Under the pieces are notes generated by a model. It was not told the origin of the DNA. It was given only the letters and a program-made list of their open reading frames with translations, and searched no databases. 64,000 nucleotides of DNA, taken from positions 39,985-103,984 of the forward strand of contig JXTC01000503.1 of NCBI GenBank assembly GCA_002914845.1, written 5' to 3'. Of the stretch, positions 13,159-25,340 are shown in pieces. A program made the translations under genes and the position numbers. The first letter of the stretch is position 1; each line of letters begins with the position of its first letter. This DNA comes from Trema orientale (lineage: Eukaryota; Streptophyta; Magnoliopsida; Rosales; Cannabaceae).

Positions 13159-14273
13159 CTTAACTTAGGCTTTTATGAGATAGATTACTCATCAATCATG
13201 TGTGATTTTGAATTTTAGATCATATCATAATTGTATATGAAATCAACAAAATCTTTTACACATTTTATGTTTTCAAAAACATATATTCCACATAAGATAT
13301 TTATTTCCTACCAAAAATTTCCTCCAAGTGATTCATTATGTCTTTGATTAATGATTTTCATTGATTCATTTGTTTTTTATTTAAGAATGAATCAAAAGTG
13401 TGAATAATGTTTGTTGTGCCTTTGTTCGTTTCCTACTTTTTACTCCTTCAATTTGAGATTACTCATGTGAGAAGCCAAGGGTTAAGAATGAATCGAAGTG
13501 TAAATGTAATATTTGTTGTATAATTTTCTATTTTTCTCTTAAATTTCGTTTGAGAGTTTACTCATGTGAGAAGCCAAAGGGTTAAGTAAGGTGTTGGAAG
13601 TGTTGCTCACATTTATTGAAGGCTACACTTTGACAACTCCAAGAATATTAGAGAGGGGGACAGCCGACCTAAAGGCATAAATTGGTCAACAAGTACATTC
13701 AGAGGCATATCACAGCGTTATGTTTTGGACCCTCACTACCAAGCTAAGTCAATAGACCGTTTGAAGATGCCAATATTTATATGAAACACAAGAATATTCA
13801 AACAAACCAAATTGGTAAACACAAATGGCAACAGTGTTACGTAACATGTTTTGAAAAAAAATCGATATTTTTTACCCTTTTAAAATTGAAAATCAACATA
13901 TGATCACCGAAGTCATTACTAGATTCACTTCACCTAGTACCTACTATGCAATTGCTGGAACAGGCGACTGATAGTGATTGGTTAGTGATTTTTCAACTTT
14001 TGGAAAGAGTACCACCCAAGATAAGTTTGGCATTATTAAAATCCACTAATGGAATCATTTGTACATGTTTACTAAATAGGAAAAAAGAAAGACACTTAAA
14101 TTTCTTGTCTTAATTTCGGTATTTAATTTTACTTATGGTAATTAAACAAAGTGTGATTCAATTTTTGTTTAAGTTTTAGGTTGCGGATGAACTTATTATC
14201 ACGGAACATGGAACACGCTATGAGACACCTTACAGTCGGGATACCACATATTACTAAAGTTCAAAATCTACCT
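13159..14273. other. Intergenic DNA
   Basis: Nothing was recognised beyond a short near-repeat: the words 'actcatgtgagaagccaagggttaag' and 'tactcatgtgagaagccaaaggg' occur at about 13462 and 13560, with similar bases between them, indicating a roughly 100-bp local duplication. Confidence 0.4.
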
Positions 14274-14776
14274 TAGAGTTGGCAAAATGGGCGGCCTGGC
14301 CCGAAAAATTAAAATGGGAGTCGGGCTCGTAGGCTCACCGGGCTCCAAGGTGGGGCGGACTGGGCAAAGTTTGGCCCGTTTTCAGAAAAATTGAAAATAT
14401 TTAAAATAAAATTTATTAAAATAAGTAATATGTTATGTAAGTTAACTTATGTTGATAAAAATTTAAAAATAAGTATATAAGTTGATTATAAAAATTTAAA
14501 AAGAAAAATCTTAAGAAAATTATTTAGAATTAAAGAGAAAAGAGCAATTTGAGATTATAATTAGAGAGATTGAGAATGAGAGAATAAGAGAGTATTGAGT
14601 TAAAAGTGTGAAAAAAATGAGTAAGGAAAGAGCTTACTTATAAATTAAAAGATTTTTTTTTAAATTAAATTCTTTTAAAAAAAAACAAGGGCAGGCTAGG
14701 CTAGGCTGAGTCTTGGCCTAACCACCTACTAGCTTGGGCTGCGGGCCACAGGCTTGCCCGTTTTTACTACCTCTTA
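14274..14776. mobile_element. GGCCCG-rich foldback element, hAT-like (tentative)
   Basis: The ends TAGAGTTGGCAAAATGGGC and (reverse complement of the right end) TAAGAGGTAGTAAAAACGGGC are imperfect inverted repeats. They are followed by GC-rich GGCCTGGCCCG words on both sides, with an AT-rich centre. This terminus type is common in non-autonomous hAT-like plant elements. No clear 8-bp duplication is visible. Confidence 0.45.
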
Positions 14777-14781
14777 AATTA

Positions 14782-15657
14782 GGGCTCGTTTCGTTGCAGT
14801 GGTGTAATGATAATAGCAGAGGTGGCAAAATAGGTGGGTCGGTCCGGCTTGGCCCGCTCATAACGGGCTCGAAGGGGTAGACGGGCCCCGGCCCAACCCT
14901 AAAAAAAATAGAGCCCAGCCCTGGCCCGTTAGCCTGTCGAGCTACTAGGCGGACCAAGACCGGGCCAGGCCCTAAATGGGCCAAAACAGGTCGGCCCACT
15001 CCGGCCCGTGCACGGCCTTTTTTTTTTTTTACAATAACATTCTGGGCCCTAAAAAATTTTTTACAACAATAAGGTTCCAGAATTCTAGACCCTAAAAAAA
15101 AAAAGGTCAGGCAGAGATTCCCAAGCCCAGCCCGGGACCTGCCCGACTTGAATTGCCAGCTCTTCAATCGGAATGGAATGGAAAATGAACGGTAATGTAA
15201 TTATGTTGTTTGGTTGGAGTGGTTGAATCAGTAGCTGAATGGACATTCTTATGTTTGGTTAACTGTGAAAAAGGAATGGAATTCATTGTATAATGACAAA
15301 AATACCCTTAAGCTTAAAATGAATATTTTAAGTATTTTAATTTACATTTAGCATTAAATTATTTTATTAAATTATTTTACATNAATAAAAAAATTATTAT
15401 TTTCTTCATACAATGTATTCTTAATAATTTTCCATTTTTCATTAATATCACATTTTTCATACAAGGTTAATTAGGGAAGAGAGAAAAAAGCCAATAGAAT
15501 GGAATAGGTTTCCACCCAAGGTTGGTTGCATTCCATCAAATTCTTTTTCATTGAAAAGCTTATTTTCATTCTGACATCCCAAACATACATTGAAATTGGG
15601 CCATTCTGGAATCAACTTCATTCATTTCCTTTCCATTCTCCCTAACCAAACAAGTCC
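14782..15657. mobile_element. Tourist-like MITE, interrupted by another element
   Basis: The left end GGGCTCGTTTCGTTG is preceded by TTA (14779-14781). The right end ACCAAACAAGTCC is followed by TTA (15658-15660). A 3-bp TTA duplication with GTTTGG-type termini is the hallmark of PIF/Harbinger (Tourist) elements. The internal GGAATGGAATGG and its inverse on the right side support a foldback. A GC-rich element at 14818-15163 sits inside its left part. One N lies at 15383. Confidence 0.55.
14818..15163. mobile_element. GGCCCG-rich foldback element nested in the Tourist-like MITE
   Basis: Inverted ends AGAGGTGGCAAAAT and AGAGCTGGCAATTC (read inward) bound a GC-rich segment full of GGCCCG words. 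This segment also supports a long open frame on the minus strand, which I regard as a composition artefact. It is related to the element at 14274. No target duplication was found. Confidence 0.45.
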
Positions 15658-15834
15658 TTATTGTGTGGTGCTAAGACCATTAAATACTTATAGTATTGTT
15701 TTATTCCTACCTCTTTTTTTGGTTAATCATCGTAGCATGTCATTGAGTAAAAGTTACCAAGGAGTCAATCGGACTCCAAGGAGCTGTGTTACAGAGAACA
15801 GAGTTTGGGATAATCTCATAGGGGTATACCCCTT

Positions 15835-16243
15835 TCATATTACAGACCAGGCCCAATGGGCCAAATTATGAGCAGCAAAATTAAAATCTCTAGGAATAAA
15901 GTTGAAATCAAAAGCTTCAAAATGGGCTAATAGTTGCCGGGCATAGTCCACAGAGTTTGCAATTTCCCAGTACTTCGCATCTGTGTTGATACTTGATATT
16001 ACAGCTCTTGAGTCACCTTCCAAGACAGAATTGTATTTTGAACTTCAGCGCTTCTCTAATCCCCATAATAGCAGCTCGGATTTCGCCAACCAAAGGAGTG
16101 GAGGCCTGATTTCCCTCCGTGATGGAAAACACAATGGACCCCAAATATTCTCGACCAACCGCGGCACACATCATGGTGTCATGCTCTAAGGCTACATTGA
16201 AATTAACTTTTATCCATTCCTCAAAAGTGGGGTTCCAGTCCAA
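15835..16243 (-). pseudogene. RNase H-like domain fragment of a non-LTR-type retroelement
   Basis: Two minus-strand frames, 16243 to about 16020 and then 16023 to 15835, read as successive parts of one plant RVT_3-type RNase H-like domain. The first part has WIKVNFNVA followed by LVGEIRAAIMGIREA, the second has EGDSRAVISSI and PRDFNFAAHNLAHWA. In the family these surround the catalytic acids; the usual first acidic residue (KVNFDVA-type) is Asn here. A frameshift near 16020 and the absence of reverse transcriptase upstream mark it as a relic. Such domains occur in LINE-like elements and also as stand-alone plant sequences, so the parent is not certain. Confidence 0.65.
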
Positions 16244-17240
16244 AACGGGTTGCTTAGTTGGTGGCGTAATCAGACTAGAGGAGTATTCAAAATACAGTTT
16301 CTGGATAGAGGTAATACTTGCTTAGTTTTATTCCTACCTCTAATCTTATAAAAAGGGACTTACTAATATACTCTCACCTCTGTATCAAAAACTATATATA
16401 GTTTTCAAAACATATATATACATATATATATATATACTCTCACCTCAGTTGAGTTGTCCACCTCATGCCCTCATTATTGCACAAGGCTTTTTTTGTAATA
16501 CATAAATCTGCTGTTAAGCCCCACTTCTTTCTTTTTTTTTTAAAAAAAAGGTTCCTCGAAGAAATCCTGGAACTTATTTTCAATTGCTTTCTTACTCAAT
16601 TCCTGGTTACTACTTATAAATAAGCCAGCTTACAGTCCAGGCGCCTTCTTTGTTAATTTTGAGACATTCTAAAACTTATTGTGTATCACGCCTATGTTTT
16701 TAACCTTTCTTGGCCAACCGAACCGTGCTACCACTGAATCATCAACCTTACAGCATTGACAACATTCTTGATGCTTGAGGTTTCAGAGGGTGTTCATCGT
16801 TGATTTCCACGATGGCGAGGGGAACGAGTATAGTAGGGTATTAAACAGAAAAGGAAGGGGAATCGTGAACCATCATCCATTGGAAATAAATTTTTTATTG
16901 GACAAAAACAATGGACAAACAGATGATGACTCGACAAACATGTCTCGTGGATACCAGTTTTGCCAGCATCCATGTATCCATCTTCTTCCTCCCTCTACTT
17001 CCCAAAATTGCCAGTCATAAGAGCACGAAACTCTTATGTTGTTGCGGCAATACACGAATAAGGCAAGCACATCTGACAATACAGACAAAATGAATAACCA
17101 AAAAGGTCGCACAAAATCTCGAACAAACATTGATCTAACTCGGAGAATTCTGAACAAAAATATGAAAAGGAGCAAAATCCAGCAAAAATATAGTGCTAAT
17201 ATCTTATAAATACTACTAGAAAGCCCAGGAGGAGAATCCT
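16244..17240. other. Intergenic DNA with probable eIF3G 3' UTR at the right end
   Basis: AT-rich DNA with a TA microsatellite at about 16409-16436. The part close to 17241 (perhaps from about 16870) is the likely 3' untranslated region of the minus-strand eIF3G gene. No further gene was recognised. Confidence 0.4.
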
Positions 17241-18893
17241 CTAATTCGTTCTTGGAGTGGCCCATTCCACTCGGAGGATAAGATTGTCATAACCATAACC
17301 ATTGAGTTTGTTGATAGCTCTCTGAGCGTCCTCCCTGTTCACAAAGTTGACAAACCCAAATCCTCTGCTCATTCCAGTCTTTTGATCAACAGCAACATAA
17401 ACACGGCTTACAGCACCAAAAGGTCGGAAAAGCTCAAGCAAGTCAGGCTCCCGAGTATCTTCTGAAAGATTCGTGACCCGTACAGAGTTCTCATCGTTCC
17501 TTCGTCTCATGTCAGTACCACCTCTCTCTGTCCCCTTGCCATCTCTCATGCCAGGAGGAACATATGCTCCCTTCGTGGTAGGAGGAGCAACAGAATCGGA
17601 TGAAGTAGGCTTATCAACAAATACATCAGGCTGTGGTGCAAGATCCTTGTAAGGGCACCTAGAAGTCCAGTGGTCCCCTTTCTTACCACAGGTTCTACAA
17701 ACCATGAGCACAGCACCTCTTGTACTTGGATTCAAGGGATCTACTCCTGAATTTTGTTCTTCCGCCTTGCTACCTACAGTTCCATTGTTCCAAGACAAGA
17801 AATTATTAACATAAGCCGTACAACTTTTCCTACATTGCAATCCCTTCTTTATGTTGTGCTTGAACCACTAATGGTCCCATTTAAGAACAAAACTAAAGGA
17901 AAGCCAGCCGTGATTTTAGTACTACAATCGATATTAGCTAAATTGGACATAAATGTTTTAAACAGTAAATCACAACATAACATCCAGCATAATGTCATGT
18001 GCATTGCATCAATGAAAAGCACACAAACATCACAAACAATTTATTGAAACCACATAAAATATGCACAAATATACACACACAAACACATTACATTACAATA
18101 GAATCATTGTCACAAACAAGGAAAAGGAAAGAAAATAGTAACTACATTCAGAGTATGTCTACCATCTACATAAGCATAAAGAAACAAGACATCTAACCTA
18201 TTACTATTCAGGAAACAGTTTGTGAAAATGAAGCAAAGTGGCTATTCAGACAAAACCCTTTTCGTTGATCAGGCCCCTCCATTAATCAATCTAATTTACA
18301 AGTTTCCCACTCGAATGTTTTCTCACCTAAATCTACCCAGATAATTTAATTACATGTACACAAACGAAAATTCGAACATACACCACCAAAAAAACCCTAA
18401 TCTCAAATCATATTCCTCAATCCTCAGAAACCCTAATTGATCAAAAAATACGACCACAAAACCCTAATTGATCAAAAAATACGACCACAAAACCCTAATC
18501 TCAGATCATATTCCTCACAAACCCTAATTGGAATTGTTCCAAAAAGCAAGAAGAGAGAGAGAGAGAGATACCGGGAGGCTTAGTTTTCTCGAGGAGGATC
18601 TCTTCAGTGGAGACCATGGTGAGTCTGCTACCGACATCCTCGTGGACGGCGTCGCCGAACTTGGGCCACGAGCGGCGCTCGACGGCGCGCTTGCTGAGCC
18701 TGGCGTTGGCGAGCTTCCGAGTTCTCAAGATGGAGGTGATCTTGACCTTGTTTCCTTCCTCATTGAACTTGTACTCGATTACCTTCTTGATTCCGTTCTC
18801 GTCCGGCCCGATCACCTGACGTGGCGGCAAGAGGAAGTCCAGGTCCTCGCCGTCGTCCTCATCTAGTTCTCCCCAACGCAGCTTGGCCGCCAT
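17241..18893 (-). CDS. TIF3G: Eukaryotic translation initiation factor 3 subunit G
   Basis: eIF3g is a subunit of the cytosolic eIF3 complex that binds RNA and helps scanning and re-initiation on the 40S ribosome. Two exons are read: 18572-18893 and 17241-17773, joined by a GT-AG intron of 798 bases. The joined length is 855 bases (284 aa), normal for plants. The start MAAKLRWGELDEDDG is the conserved N-terminus. The eIF3g N-terminal domain is followed by a CCHC zinc knuckle at about 133-147 (CRTC..HWTSRC). Next comes a basic linker, then an RRM at about 204-282 with RNP2 VRVTNL (205-210) and RNP1 RGFGFVNF (244-251). The 5' UTR is short and contains tttgctttgctttgg. Intron 1 carries five telobox motifs. 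No lesion is seen. Confidence 0.95.
18392..18537. promoter_or_regulatory. Cluster of five telobox motifs in eIF3G intron 1
   Basis: AAACCCTAA occurs at 18392-18400, 18428-18436, 18459-18467, 18490-18498 and 18529-18537, all in the same orientation (TTAGGGTTT on the gene strand). They lie 35-180 bases downstream of the exon 1 donor. The inner three sit in a 31-base tandem repeat (aaccctaattgatcaaaaaatacgaccac). Teloboxes are known cis elements of plant translation-apparatus genes; activity here is inferred. Confidence 0.7.
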
Positions 18894-19071
18894 GGCTGTT
18901 CTTTGCTTTGCTTTGGTAGTGCTCTGTTCGTGTGTGCGTACTTGGACTAGAAATAGGAGACTTTCAAGATTAGGGGTTCCTTTGGGTTTGAGATGGATAT
19001 GAAGAAAAGCTAGGGCGAGAATAATGCTGCTTCTTATGGGGTCATACTTTGGGGCTTAGATCGGTTTCTAT

Positions 19072-19095
19072 TGGGCTCAATATAACTTCGGCCCA
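19072..19095 (-). promoter_or_regulatory. Site-II-like motifs upstream of eIF3G
   Basis: TGGGCT (19072-19077) and GGCCCA (19090-19095, TGGGCC on the minus strand) lie about 180-200 bases upstream of the eIF3G start. TGGGCY site II motifs paired with teloboxes are a recognised arrangement in plant ribosomal-protein and related genes. Confidence 0.45.
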
Positions 19096-19129
19096 AATAA
19101 GTTTTTTTTTTTCTCTTTTTTGGATAATG

Positions 19130-19555
19130 ACATTAAAATACCCTAAATTTTAACTTTTCTGCAAAAAAAACTATGACTTTTGAATATCTGCAAAATAATA
19201 CTTTCGCATTTAAATTTTCACAAAATAATACCTTGACTTTTGAATTTCTGCAAAATAATATTATTACTTTTGAATTCTGCAAATTAATACCCTAACAATT
19301 AAAATTTTTGCAAATTATAAAAATTCTCTCATTTTTAACTTTTTTTTTTTTTTTTTGCAAAAAATACCCTATCTTCTGAATTTTTGCAACTTAATAACCT
19401 CACTTTTGAAATTCTGCAAATTAATACACTCATATTTACAATTTTTGTAAATTAATACTATTACTTTTGAATTCTACAAATTAATACCCTGACATTTACG
19501 ATTTCTCCAAATTAATACCCTCAGCTTTTGTTTTCTTTGTATATTTATACTATGA
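19130..19555. repeat. Degenerate tandem repeat of a CTGCAAAATAATACCC-type word
   Basis: About ten imperfect copies of a 35-40 base unit (ttttgaatttctgcaaaataataccctgac) run in one direction. The same words form the subterminal inverted repeats of the foldback element at 62683-63050, so this array is probably a solo, expanded end of that family. Confidence 0.6.
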
Positions 19556-22010
19556 GCAAATTAAAAGATGCAAACACCTCTCATTAACTTATTAAAAATG
19601 CTTAGATATTAGTATATTAACGGAAATTATTTTATAGCTACTTTTTTTGGTTAATTGCTAAAAAATACGATTTTTTTTACATCTCATGTTTTTTTTTTTT
19701 TTTATAATTAACTATTTTTTCCTCTCGTTCTAATTTTTTACTTTTCTTTTTTAAATGAAAAGTGAAATAAGCTAACTATAAATATTTTTCAGAAATTTTA
19801 TTGTTATTTAATAAGTTTTAATTAAGTTAATGATAGGTACTACCATCTTTCTATTATTAAAATAAACTAATTTGGCATCAATGTTATAAATTTATAGGAA
19901 CTTCAAATGTTGAGATATGGTTAACCCTTTTTTTTCCTAATAGAAATCTAAGACTTATTTTATTTTTCGCAGTAATGTGTTTGTGCTAGGACTAAGGCAC
20001 ATCTTATTTCTCTATACGTTATGACTTTTAATGATTTTTAGTTTTTTTTTTCCCTTTTTTTCCAATTTCATTTTAATTCCAAAATGAATTAGTTTAGAGG
20101 ATGATAACGAGATATTGATCATAATTTATTAAACATTAATGAAATTAAGTTTAATGTGACAACAAGATGAGTGCCAAATACACTCTTTTTCTCACTTTCT
20201 TTTACACTCTCCAGTCTCAATGTCTGATACGTAGTTTTCACTATCCAATTTAATATTTTAATAATGCAACAAACCATAGTAGAATCCACCTGTTAAGTAA
20301 TCAGATTGAGAGAGTGTAAAAAAAAATGCAGTTAGCATTCCTCAAGGCAATAATACGGTCAATTTATTGTGATATTTATTGAAGTTTAATTGTCTATTTT
20401 CGTTAGGTCTATTTGTAAAATTTGGGTAAGTTTATATATGAGGTTCAGTGGTATGTGTAACTGCCATTAGGTGTAAAAGGATAAATCTTATTGCCCAAGG
20501 AATTATGATAGAGCTTAGGAGTTGTAAATCTGTACATACGTATGTTAAAGCACATGATGAAAAGAAAGTTATAAGTTTACAATATCTAAGACTTTTATTT
20601 AATAAAAAATCAAAGTTACAAAATTATCTTAACTCGATCTCAGTCAAAATTTTCGACGTGTTGAAAAAGATAAAGTGAAAGAGGCATAGTCAGGGAAGGC
20701 AGCCAATTATGTTCTATCGCGAGTGAAAATTTTCTACTGTGATTTAAATTCCTAGACTCAATGGTTGATTGAAAATTTTCTACTATGATTTAAATTCCTA
20801 GGCTCAATGGTTGAAAATTTTTTACCACCAGTCGAAAAATGGTTAAAATAGCTTGGAGTTCGATTATGGTCAAAAACTTTCGACCTTAACTGAACAAAGG
20901 CATGGCCGAGATTGGGATAGGTGATTGGTGGTGGCAGAATATTAGTGGCGGTGGTGTCAAAAATAATTTAAAATTTGCTAGAGAAGAATATATTTTAAGG
21001 TTTGTTAGAGAATAGTATATTAGTTTTAGATATATCATATGAAATTGAAGATTAAAGTCAATAACATTTATGGACAAATCTTTTTTTCTATTACGAGGGT
21101 CTTAATCACCACTGGTGTTAATATCCCTAACTATGGACTATTTGGTATGGGGAGTTGTTGGGCATAGGAATTGTTTCAAATTCCATGTTTGTTATGAGCT
21201 TTGCATGTTTTGACTCATGGGAATGTAAAATCCTAGAAGTTGAGTTAGTTATAATTTAGGGTAATACAAAACCCACCCAAATAGGTAGTCTTCACGTTAA
21301 TCTCTATCTGAATCCATAGGCCCCACAATAAAAGCACAATCTTAATCTTTTAACTCTTTTTTTTTTTTTTAAGATTCTCATCTCATGCACAACCAAATAT
21401 AGTTTTCTAACGTTCCCAGGAAACTTGAAAAAGATTCAAATACTTAACCAAACACAGTTATTCAGGTTTCCAAACTATTACATTAACCTCTTTAGCTTCC
21501 CCATTAATATGAAAACTTGGAATTCTCCATACGAAAAACATATGGATGGCAGGCAATTTCAATAAATTATGCTTTTTAGTTTGTGGTTTTTTTTTTTTCT
21601 TTTTTTATGTCTACTTCTACTGCATTAATGCTATAGAAAGTGGAGACTTTTTCTAACATTAATGTACATTTTAATATAAAAACATAATCCAATATGTATT
21701 TCATATATATATATATATATATGAATGGCCTTATTGCCACCCTCTTTTTTCTCTCTTCACCACTCTTATATTTAATCTTTATTATGCAAAATTACCCTTA
21801 TATAAAATGACATAAATACACACTTAAATGTTAAATAATAATTTTCACTAAAAAATGTTGAATAAATTTGTAACTCTTTTCTTACCACACCCCTTAAACA
21901 GACCCAGTACAAAACTTATATAACTTTGAGACATAAATTTTAAGAATAAAATTTTACACATTAAATCCAATCATAATCAAAATCATACAATTATTTTGGG
22001 CATCATTAAT
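19556..22010. other. AT-rich intergenic DNA with a small 46-bp tandem repeat
   Basis: No gene was recognised. A 46-base unit (gaaaattttctactgtgatt...) occurs at 20725 and 20771, with the start of a third copy near 20813. An AT dinucleotide run lies at about 21702-21722. Confidence 0.5.
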
Positions 22011-22574
22011 GATTAAAATGTCAATGTTAGTGTCGATGTCGAGGTTTGATTTTATGGATAATGTCGATGACAATGTTGATATCGAAGATATTTCGATAAT
22101 TTTATCTTAAAACTCAAAACTTTCAAAAGAAACTCTAGGAAATGCTAAAATAAGTGATACTGCTATATCATAAGTCAACTTTATAATAAAAAATATAAGC
22201 CGTAGTAAGTATTTATATTGTAAATATATACCATTCAAATTTTAACAAGAAATGTATAGAATAAATTAGCTCTATATCACTTTTTTTTTCCTCATTAATA
22301 AAATCTACCACCATACCACTTTTTTAAAATAAATTCTTGATGAATTCTTGACGATCTTGACGGACTATTGAACGATTCTTGATGTCATTAATATCTTACA
22401 AATTGTAACTAGTTCTAAATTACATCGAAAAATAAATAAAAATTAAAGTGGAGAGAAAACTAATATTTATTTATATTTTTTATTTAAAAGAAAAAAAGGC
22501 GATTTGGAAAAAAAAAAAAATCAACATTGCTATCGACATTTTAAAATATCAACAAATATCACGATATTTTAATC
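22011..22574. mobile_element. Inverted-repeat element, hAT-like (family III copy 2)
   Basis: The left end GATTAAAATGTCAATG and the right end (reverse complement GGATTAAAATATCGTGA) are inverted. Internal words such as ggataatgtcgatga match the right part of the element at 12351-13158 in reverse orientation. No coding content and no clear duplication are visible. Confidence 0.4.
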
Positions 22575-23793
22575 CATGAGCATCACCAATCATTTCTCAT
22601 TTATAATTCATTATTTGGTTGTATGTGTTTCCAGGCTTTTTTTTTTTTTTTTTATGCAGCTCTTATCTTTATACTTTTCGTCTATTGCTTGTTGTTGAAG
22701 TCTTATTTACATATATATATATATGGGTGAGTTTTCAATGGGTATTTTTGTTTTTACTCCATGGATGGGTAAGTATGACTAATTTAGAAATAAACCTATA
22801 ATAACAAGTCATCTCATTAATTATATTAATTTCTAATTCTTTTTTATTTATTTCATTTTTGAAAATTTAATTTAAAGTTTAATTTTTAATTACTTTTAGT
22901 TTAAAACTATATGTAATTGTACCTTCAATATTTCATAAAATTTCTTTTTTTCTTGTACGAAAGGTAAAATCTAAGATAGTATAATTTTCATATTATGAAT
23001 AAGTTATTTTCTTAAATAAAAATAAATAAATAAAATAACTATATTGAAAGAAAATTTGTTTGAAAAAAAAATTATGCGTGAAACAACTCAAAATTTGTAC
23101 ATATTTTGTTTTGTTTTTTTTTTTCAACGAATAAGATAGTTGAGAATGATTTGGAATTATTAATTATTTTTTACTAATTTTATTTTCTTATAAAAATAAA
23201 AAAATAAAAAAAATTGACCTACTCATCAGGTTACCCATCTTTTTTTTTTTAAAATAACTTTCTATATTTATATATGTATTNNNNNNNNNNNNNNNNNNNN
23301 NNNNNNNNNNNNNNNNNNNNNNNNNNNNNNNNNNNNNNNNNNNNNNNNNNNNNNNNNNNNNNNNNNNNNNNNNNNNNNNNNNNNNNNNNNNNNNNNNNNN
23401 NNNNNNNNNNNNNNNNNNNNNNNNNNNNNNNNNNNNNNNNNNNNNNNNNNNNNNNNNNNNNNNNNNNNNNNNNNNNNNNNNNNNNNNNNNNNNNNNNNNN
23501 NNNNNNNNNNNNNNNNNNNNNNNNNNNNNNNNNNNNNNNNNNNNNNNNNNNNNNAAAAAAAAAAAAAAAAAGAAAGACAAGAGTAACTAAACGTAGATGA
23601 GAAACTGATAAACATAGATTATTAAACATAGCACAAAACTGATAATTTATATCATAATATGGTAAAATTTAACACGGTTCATTTTACTCCAAGTTACCAA
23701 AAGAAACTGATAATTTAGTAAAAACCTTCATAATTCATGTATGTTTAAGATAAAACCATAATCTCAATGCAAAGTGGTTATACTATTCTCATT
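22575..23793. other. AT-rich intergenic DNA containing the assembly gap
   Basis: Nothing recognisable was seen on either side of the gap. Long A and T runs border it. Confidence 0.5.
23281..23554. other. Assembly gap of 274 Ns
   Basis: Unbroken N run, followed on the right by an A homopolymer at 23555-23572. The gap may have been caused by a homopolymer or repeat. Open frames that cross it are meaningless. Confidence 0.98.
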
Positions 23794-24734
23794 GGGTTAA
23801 TGGCACCATTGGTCCCCAACCTATTACCATTTTAGCATGTTGGTCCTCAACCTTCTTTTTATGGCATTTAAGTACTAAACGTTTCTCTTTTTGGCACCAT
23901 TTATCTTTTTGGCATATTCTATCCAAGATTATGTTAAAATTCATTTGAATGAGAGAAATTTTGCATCATTGATCTCGATTTTTCAATTGTTTAACAAATT
24001 AGTCCCTTTTTTTTTGTATTCATATTTCCGATTAATAATATTGCATCTGCCAATCTTTCGAAAAATCGGAAAATTAATTTTTATTTTTCGAAAGATTGAC
24101 AAATGCAATTATAAAAAGAAATGAACATTTAATGGAAAATTATAAAAATTTCCAGGCTTATTTGCTGCAAATAGTTGATTAATTTTTTAGAACAACCATT
24201 TATAATTATATGAACATTTAATGGACATAGTAAATTTTCAGTCAAATTTGATTAATATAAAAGCGTGTATCTGAAATCTTTTTGCTTTTAAAAACGGTAA
24301 GATAATTATTTTTTATTCATAAAGTTACTATAATTTGGTTTTGTCCATAAAATTACTATAGTTTGACATAAACTAAAGTTTATTAGTATAACTTTTTTTT
24401 CTTTTTTGAATTTAGTTTTTAAATAAGCTGTTTATTTTATATCCGTCTTTGAATTTTAATTTTCTGAAAGATTGACAGATGCAATATTATTAATCGGAAA
24501 TATGAATATAAAAAAAAATTAGGGACCAAATTGTTAAACAATTGAAAAATCGATATCAATGGTGCAAAATTTCTTTCATTTAAATAAATTTTAACGAAAT
24601 CTTGGATAAAATATGCTAAAAGAACCAATGGTACTAAAAAGAAAAACGTTTAGTACTTAAATGCCACAAAAAATAAGTTGAAGACCAATATGCCAAAGTG
24701 GTAATAGGTTGGGGACCAATGGTGTCATTAACCC
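23794..24734. mobile_element. Mutator-like foldback element with long inverted repeats
   Basis: The termini are GGGTTAATGGCACCATTGG on the left and its near-exact inverse on the right (ending CCATTGGTGCCATTAACCC with one change). The arms extend about 270 bases (23794-24065 against 24463-24734). The element is flanked by a perfect 9-bp duplication ATTCTCATT (23785-23793 and 24735-24743), which fits Mutator-like elements. No transposase is present, so it is a non-autonomous MULE-MITE. Arms of this length could form a long hairpin RNA if transcribed. Confidence 0.8.
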
Positions 24735-24867
24735 ATTCTCATTAGACTTGGACATTTTAAAATATGAATAAACCATTCTCCACTCACTAGTTAGTATATT
24801 AAATAATCAGCAATATAAAATTAGAAATAATTCACTTCTAATTTTGAAATTTGGTCCATCCTGTGTA

Positions 24868-25340
24868 CACTACAAGAAATTGGACTTTCAGTGACTAGAA
24901 TTTTAGTCTTGAAAACCCAAGATTTAGTCGTGGAACATTTGCGGCGACTAGAATTTCTAGTCACCCCGTAGTCGTTGATAGCCGATCGCTGAAAAGTTTT
25001 TGTGACTAAAATTTTCATAGTCGCCGAAAGAGATGAACTTCACCGACTAATATATAGTCACTGAAAGCTCTAATTGTAGTCACGACAAGTTACTTAAGGC
25101 AGGAATAGTTTGGTTGCAAGGGAACCAGTTCTTGTTTTCAAACGAATAAAAAGAAAATCGTGAATGGTAAATTTTTGTGACTAAATAATTTAGTCAGCAA
25201 TGGTAAAATTTTATTAAAAAGAAATTAAATAAATAGTATAGTAAACATTAGTCTCTAAATAGTTTCACTTCGTAGTAGTCGTTGAATGTATAAAGAACAT
25301 ATAATCGTAGCGACTAATATTTGGTCTAGCATAGTTTGTA
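24868..25340 (+). mobile_element. CACTA (En/Spm) element terminus with subterminal repeats
   Basis: CACTACAAGAAA at 24868 is the canonical CACTA terminus. It is followed by many GACTA/TAGTC words in both orientations (tttagtcg, gactagaattt, tagtcaccc, actaaaatttt) through about 25340, as in CACTA subterminal regions. I did not find a matching TTTCTTGTAGTG end downstream, so the right limit is unknown and no transposase was seen. Confidence 0.7.

Noticed and set aside
14718..15167. 149-aa minus-strand open frame
   Set aside because: It runs through the GGCCCG-rich termini of non-autonomous elements. Its Pro/Gly/Arg-rich composition is a by-product of the GC-rich repeats.
23188..23629. Open frames across the N run
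   Set aside because: They consist almost wholly of undetermined bases.
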